Source of the DNA: Perlucidibaca piscinae DSM 21586
GTDB lineage: Bacteria > Pseudomonadota > Gammaproteobacteria > Pseudomonadales > Moraxellaceae
Assembly (NCBI RefSeq): GCF_000420045.1
Contig: NZ_ATUE01000005.1
Location: 558,001 to 622,000 of the forward strand
Reading direction: 5' to 3'
Length of the DNA: 64,000 bases
The position numbers and the translations under genes were made by a program. Below, one piece after another: positions 61,582 to 64,000 of the stretch. Each line of letters begins with the position of its first letter. Within the stretch, counting starts at the first letter, position 1. The notes under the pieces were generated by a model, which was not told where the DNA came from, ran no database searches, and saw only the letters and a program-made list of their open reading frames with translations.

Positions 61582-63036
61582 TCAGTAGGTCAGCTGGACG
61601 CGGGTGAACAGGGCCTGCTCCTTGTCGCGATCCGCGCCGGCAGCGGCACCGCCATCGAAACGGGTTTCGTTGTAATCCGTGGAGATTTTCACGTTGCGGT
61701 TCAGGTACCAGTTCAGGCCGACGCCGTAATGCCGGGCTTCGCTGGCGCTGGCATCGGGGTTGGCAAGGCGGGTCGCGTTGGTGCCGGTGAAGGCATCATC
61801 ATCCACATCGAGATTGCCGATGCGTGCTGCCAGCTCGAAAGCACCCCAGCCATCGCCCCCGAGCACGAACGGGCTGCCCGGCTTGACGCCACTGAAGGAT
61901 GCGTCCTCGCCCGTGAGCACGTAGGTGCCGGTCAGCGTGTAGGCATCGTTGCGGATCTCCTTGACAGGGCCGGCCGCGCCGCGACGCACTTCCTGTTCCG
62001 AGATCACGTATTCGCCGACCAGACCGAGGGCATCCTTGTAGAAGCTGAGTTGCGGGGCGAGACGGGTGTGCTTGCCATCGGCAATGACGCCGGTTTCATA
62101 CCCGAAGAACTGGTTCTGGCCGTACGAGCGGTAACGCGGCAGCGTGTTGTTGGCGCTGGCGGTGTTGCCATCGGAGGCCTTCTTGTTGCCATACGTCGCG
62201 GCCACGCCAAAGCCCAGACCGGAGAGCGGGCTGTAGGCATTCTTGAACGGCGAGAAGAAGAGGCGGCCTTCCAGTTCCTTGCGGGCATCATCGGCGCTGT
62301 TCACTTCGCGGCCATCCGCAGTGCCGTTGAACACGCCCAGCGAGTAGTTGACGGTCTGGTTGGCGAGTTCGCCGAACACCGATACCCCGAGGTTGCGGTT
62401 GGGGACCAGCTCGGTGGTAAGGCCTCGCTCGATGAAGGGCAGGGCGCCACCGGACTGAATTCGTTCGATGCCAACCTGTGATTTCTGCTTGCCGACGCGC
62501 ACGGAGGCCTTGGGCGAGAACTTCAGATCGACATAGGCGTCGACAATGCTGTTGCTGCCGCTGACGTCACCCAGACCGGAGCCGGCAAGTTCCGGTGTGA
62601 AGCGGAATGCCACCAGCTTGCCGAGATTGCCGGAGATGGTCGGACGTACGCGTCTCAGCAGAAAGCCGTCCTGAAGCTTGCCTGAGGTACCTGCGGTGAC
62701 CGGGTCATCGCCAAGGAAGGTACGCAGGTCGGCCTGTGCCAAGGCACTGAACTTGATTTCATAGTCGCCTTTCTTGATGCCAAAGCCGCTTTCGCCGGCG
62801 GATACCACCGGTGCTTCCTTGGTCTTGGCGGCGACTTCCTCGTTCTGGATTTCCAGCTTGCGCTCGAGGATGAGCAGGCGCTGCTCCAGCTCCTGCACGC
62901 GCTGTTCTGCCGCGCTCAGATCGGTCTCGCTGGCCTGGGCGGCGGCGGGCACGGCGGCGAGCGCCACGGCGAGTGCCAGAAGGCGCGGGGTATGGCGTTT
63001 CAGGTGCGGCTGAGGGAAGAGATGGATGACTGACAT
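61582..63036 (-). CDS. OprP/OprO-family anion-selective porin
   Basis: A 484-residue outer membrane protein. A signal peptide (LLALAVALAAVPAAAQA) is followed by a coiled-coil segment (AAEQRVQELEQRLLILERKLE) and a 16-strand barrel of the phosphate-selective porin O/P type, ending with an aromatic Tyr (VQLTY). Members take up phosphate, pyrophosphate or other anions. Because it is divergent from a sulfate-binding protein gene, sulfate is a possible substrate here, but specificity residues were not assigned. Confidence 0.85.
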   Translation of the reverse strand: MSVIHLFPQPHLKRHTPRLLALAVALAAVPAAAQASETDLSAAEQRVQELEQRLLILERKLEIQNEEVAAKTKEAPVVSAGESGFGIKKGDYEIKFSALAQADLRTFLGDDPVTAGTSGKLQDGFLLRRVRPTISGNLGKLVAFRFTPELAGSGLGDVSGSNSIVDAYVDLKFSPKASVRVGKQKSQVGIERIQSGGALPFIERGLTTELVPNRNLGVSVFGELANQTVNYSLGVFNGTADGREVNSADDARKELEGRLFFSPFKNAYSPLSGLGFGVAATYGNKKASDGNTASANNTLPRYRSYGQNQFFGYETGVIADGKHTRLAPQLSFYKDALGLVGEYVISEQEVRRGAAGPVKEIRNDAYTLTGTYVLTGEDASFSGVKPGSPFVLGGDGWGAFELAARIGNLDVDDDAFTGTNATRLANPDASASEARHYGVGLNWYLNRNVKISTDYNETRFDGGAAAGADRDKEQALFTRVQLTY

Positions 63037-63275
63037 GTGGATGCTCCGTGATCAGATGACTGGTGACGGAGTGGATGCTGACGCAGCGTTTACAGGATTA
63101 AAAATACTATTAATTCATTATGATATTTCCATATGGAATATAAGAGGTGCGTGCAATCTCTGATCTTTATATTCCTTTAAGAAATTACAATATGAATTAA
63201 TATTCTTTATTGATTTTCTCCGGGCTCGCTAGCATGGCGCCATTACCTCAGACATTCATGCCACTGGAGTTCATC
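63037..63275. promoter_or_regulatory. AT-rich divergent control region, porin and sulfate-binding protein
   Basis: The 239 bases contain a perfect 12-bp palindrome TTCCATATGGAA at 63127-63138 and several AT-rich segments (ATTAATATTCTTTATTG). The region is very unlike its GC-rich surroundings and should hold both promoters. CysB or another sulfur regulator could bind here, but CysB sites are too variable to call by eye. Confidence 0.45.
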
Positions 63276-64000
63276 ATGTCGTTCACCCGTACCGGCCTTG
63301 CCGCCGCGCTTCTGTCCACCGTGCTGGCCGTGCCGGCCTTTGCCAAGGACATCACGCTGCTCAACGTGTCCTATGACCCGACCCGCGAGCTCTACCAGGA
63401 ATACAATGCGGCCTTTGCCAGGCAGTGGGCGCAGAAGACCGGTGACACGGTCACCATTCGCCAGTCGCATGGCGGTTCCGGCAAGCAGGCGCGCTCGGTG
63501 ATCGACGGCCTCAATGCCGACGTGGTCACGCTGGCGCTGGCCTACGACATCGACGTCATCTCGGAACGGGCGAAGCTGCTGGACCCCAAGTGGCAGTCGA
63601 AGTTCAAGCACAACAGCTCGCCCTACACCTCGACCATCGTGTTCCTGGTGCGCAAGGGCAACCCCAGGAAGATCCGTGACTGGAATGACCTGGTGAAGCC
63701 GGGCGTGAAGGTGGTCACGCCGAATCCCAAGACCTCCGGCGGCGCCCGCTGGAACTACCTCGCCGCCTGGGGCTACGCCCAGCAGCAGCCGGGTGGCAGC
63801 GAGGCCAAGGCGCGCGAGTTCGTGACCCGCCTGTTCCAGAACGTGCCGGTGCTGGATACCGGTGCCCGTGGTGCGCTGACCACCTTCACCGAGCGTGGCA
63901 TCGGTGACGTCTTCCTGTCCTGGGAAAACGAGGCCTTCCTTGCGACCAAGGAGCTGGGGCCTGACAAGTTCGATATCGTGGTGCCGTCGGTGAGCATTCT
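63276..64000 (+). CDS. sbp: Periplasmic sulfate-binding protein, 3' truncated by window end
   Basis: The first 241 residues of a sulfate/thiosulfate ABC transporter binding protein. A signal peptide (LAAALLSTVLAVPAFA) is followed by the Sbp signature DITLLNVSYDPTRELYQEYN, IRQSHGGSGKQARSV and TPNPKTSGGARWNYL. It delivers sulfate to a CysTWA permease that would lie beyond the window. GGAG is 6 bases before the ATG; an upstream ATG seven codons earlier is less likely. The gene continues past position 64000. Confidence 0.92.
   Translation, partial: MSFTRTGLAAALLSTVLAVPAFAKDITLLNVSYDPTRELYQEYNAAFARQWAQKTGDTVTIRQSHGGSGKQARSVIDGLNADVVTLALAYDIDVISERAKLLDPKWQSKFKHNSSPYTSTIVFLVRKGNPRKIRDWNDLVKPGVKVVTPNPKTSGGARWNYLAAWGYAQQQPGGSEAKAREFVTRLFQNVPVLDTGARGALTTFTERGIGDVFLSWENEAFLATKELGPDKFDIVVPSVSI

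Overview
The window is a stretch of a high-GC gammaproteobacterial chromosome. The evidence is the dfp(coaBC)-dut-argB housekeeping order next to radC, a PmrAB/EptA-type lipid A module, RND pumps, TonB and porin genes, and a yybP-ykoY manganese leader. The genus cannot be fixed from sequence alone. The core is split by a 26 kb metal-resistance genomic island whose left end is less GC-rich than the core.

Region 1 (1-8.6 kb) is isoprenoid or branched acyl-CoA catabolism: the end of an AtuA-like gene, then carboxyltransferase, crotonase and biotin carboxylase/BCCP genes in the order A-C-E-F known from acyclic terpene utilisation clusters. It closes with a strong terminator and is followed by an Xre-type regulator, an alpha/beta hydrolase lipoprotein and an MpaB/rubber-oxygenase-family protein.

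Region 2 (8.65-34.88 kb) is an integrative element in tRNA-Ala(CGC). It has an intact tRNA plus attL, a P4-type tyrosine integrase, an AlpA-like factor and small replication/regulation-type genes, with a degenerate attR at the far end. The cargo has two halves. The copper half is one long minus-strand operon (a TolC-type lipoprotein with a Met/His tail, a Met-rich protein, a multicopper oxidase, cytochrome c, a DUF411 protein, a small Cys protein, CusCBA and an EGKCG-motif peptide), divergent from copRS. The second half carries a small periplasmic protein, CzcCBA, a short CDF-type transporter, a YnfA-family protein and an 83-residue protein. An IS3-family insertion with a nonsense mutation lies just inside the right end. 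A 10-bp motif, TTGTTGGTAC, recurs at both element ends, directly before int and before alpA.

Region 3 (34.9-45.5 kb) is core again. It begins with a Phd antitoxin and a truncated ParE-like toxin, then a ferritin-like protein, a Mn riboswitch with a GDT1/UPF0016 exporter, a CaCA antiporter, MnmD, a patatin-like lipoprotein and an endonuclease/phosphatase-fold protein. A divergent envelope module follows: PAP2 phosphatase plus EptA on one side, and cytochrome b561, response regulator and sensor kinase on the other.

Region 4 (45.5-54.9 kb) holds a TetR repressor followed by a tripartite RND drug-efflux operon (outer membrane factor, adaptor, pump), a membrane protein of unknown function, and a siderophore receptor behind a Fur-box-like sequence.

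Region 5 (54.9-64 kb) holds radC, coaBC, dut, argB, a TauE/SafE permease, a compact Hpt-plus-ATPase protein, a class II glutamine amidotransferase, an RBBP9-type hydrolase, and a divergent pair made of an OprP/O-like porin and a sulfate-binding protein that runs off the end. No CRISPR array or phage structural gene was seen.
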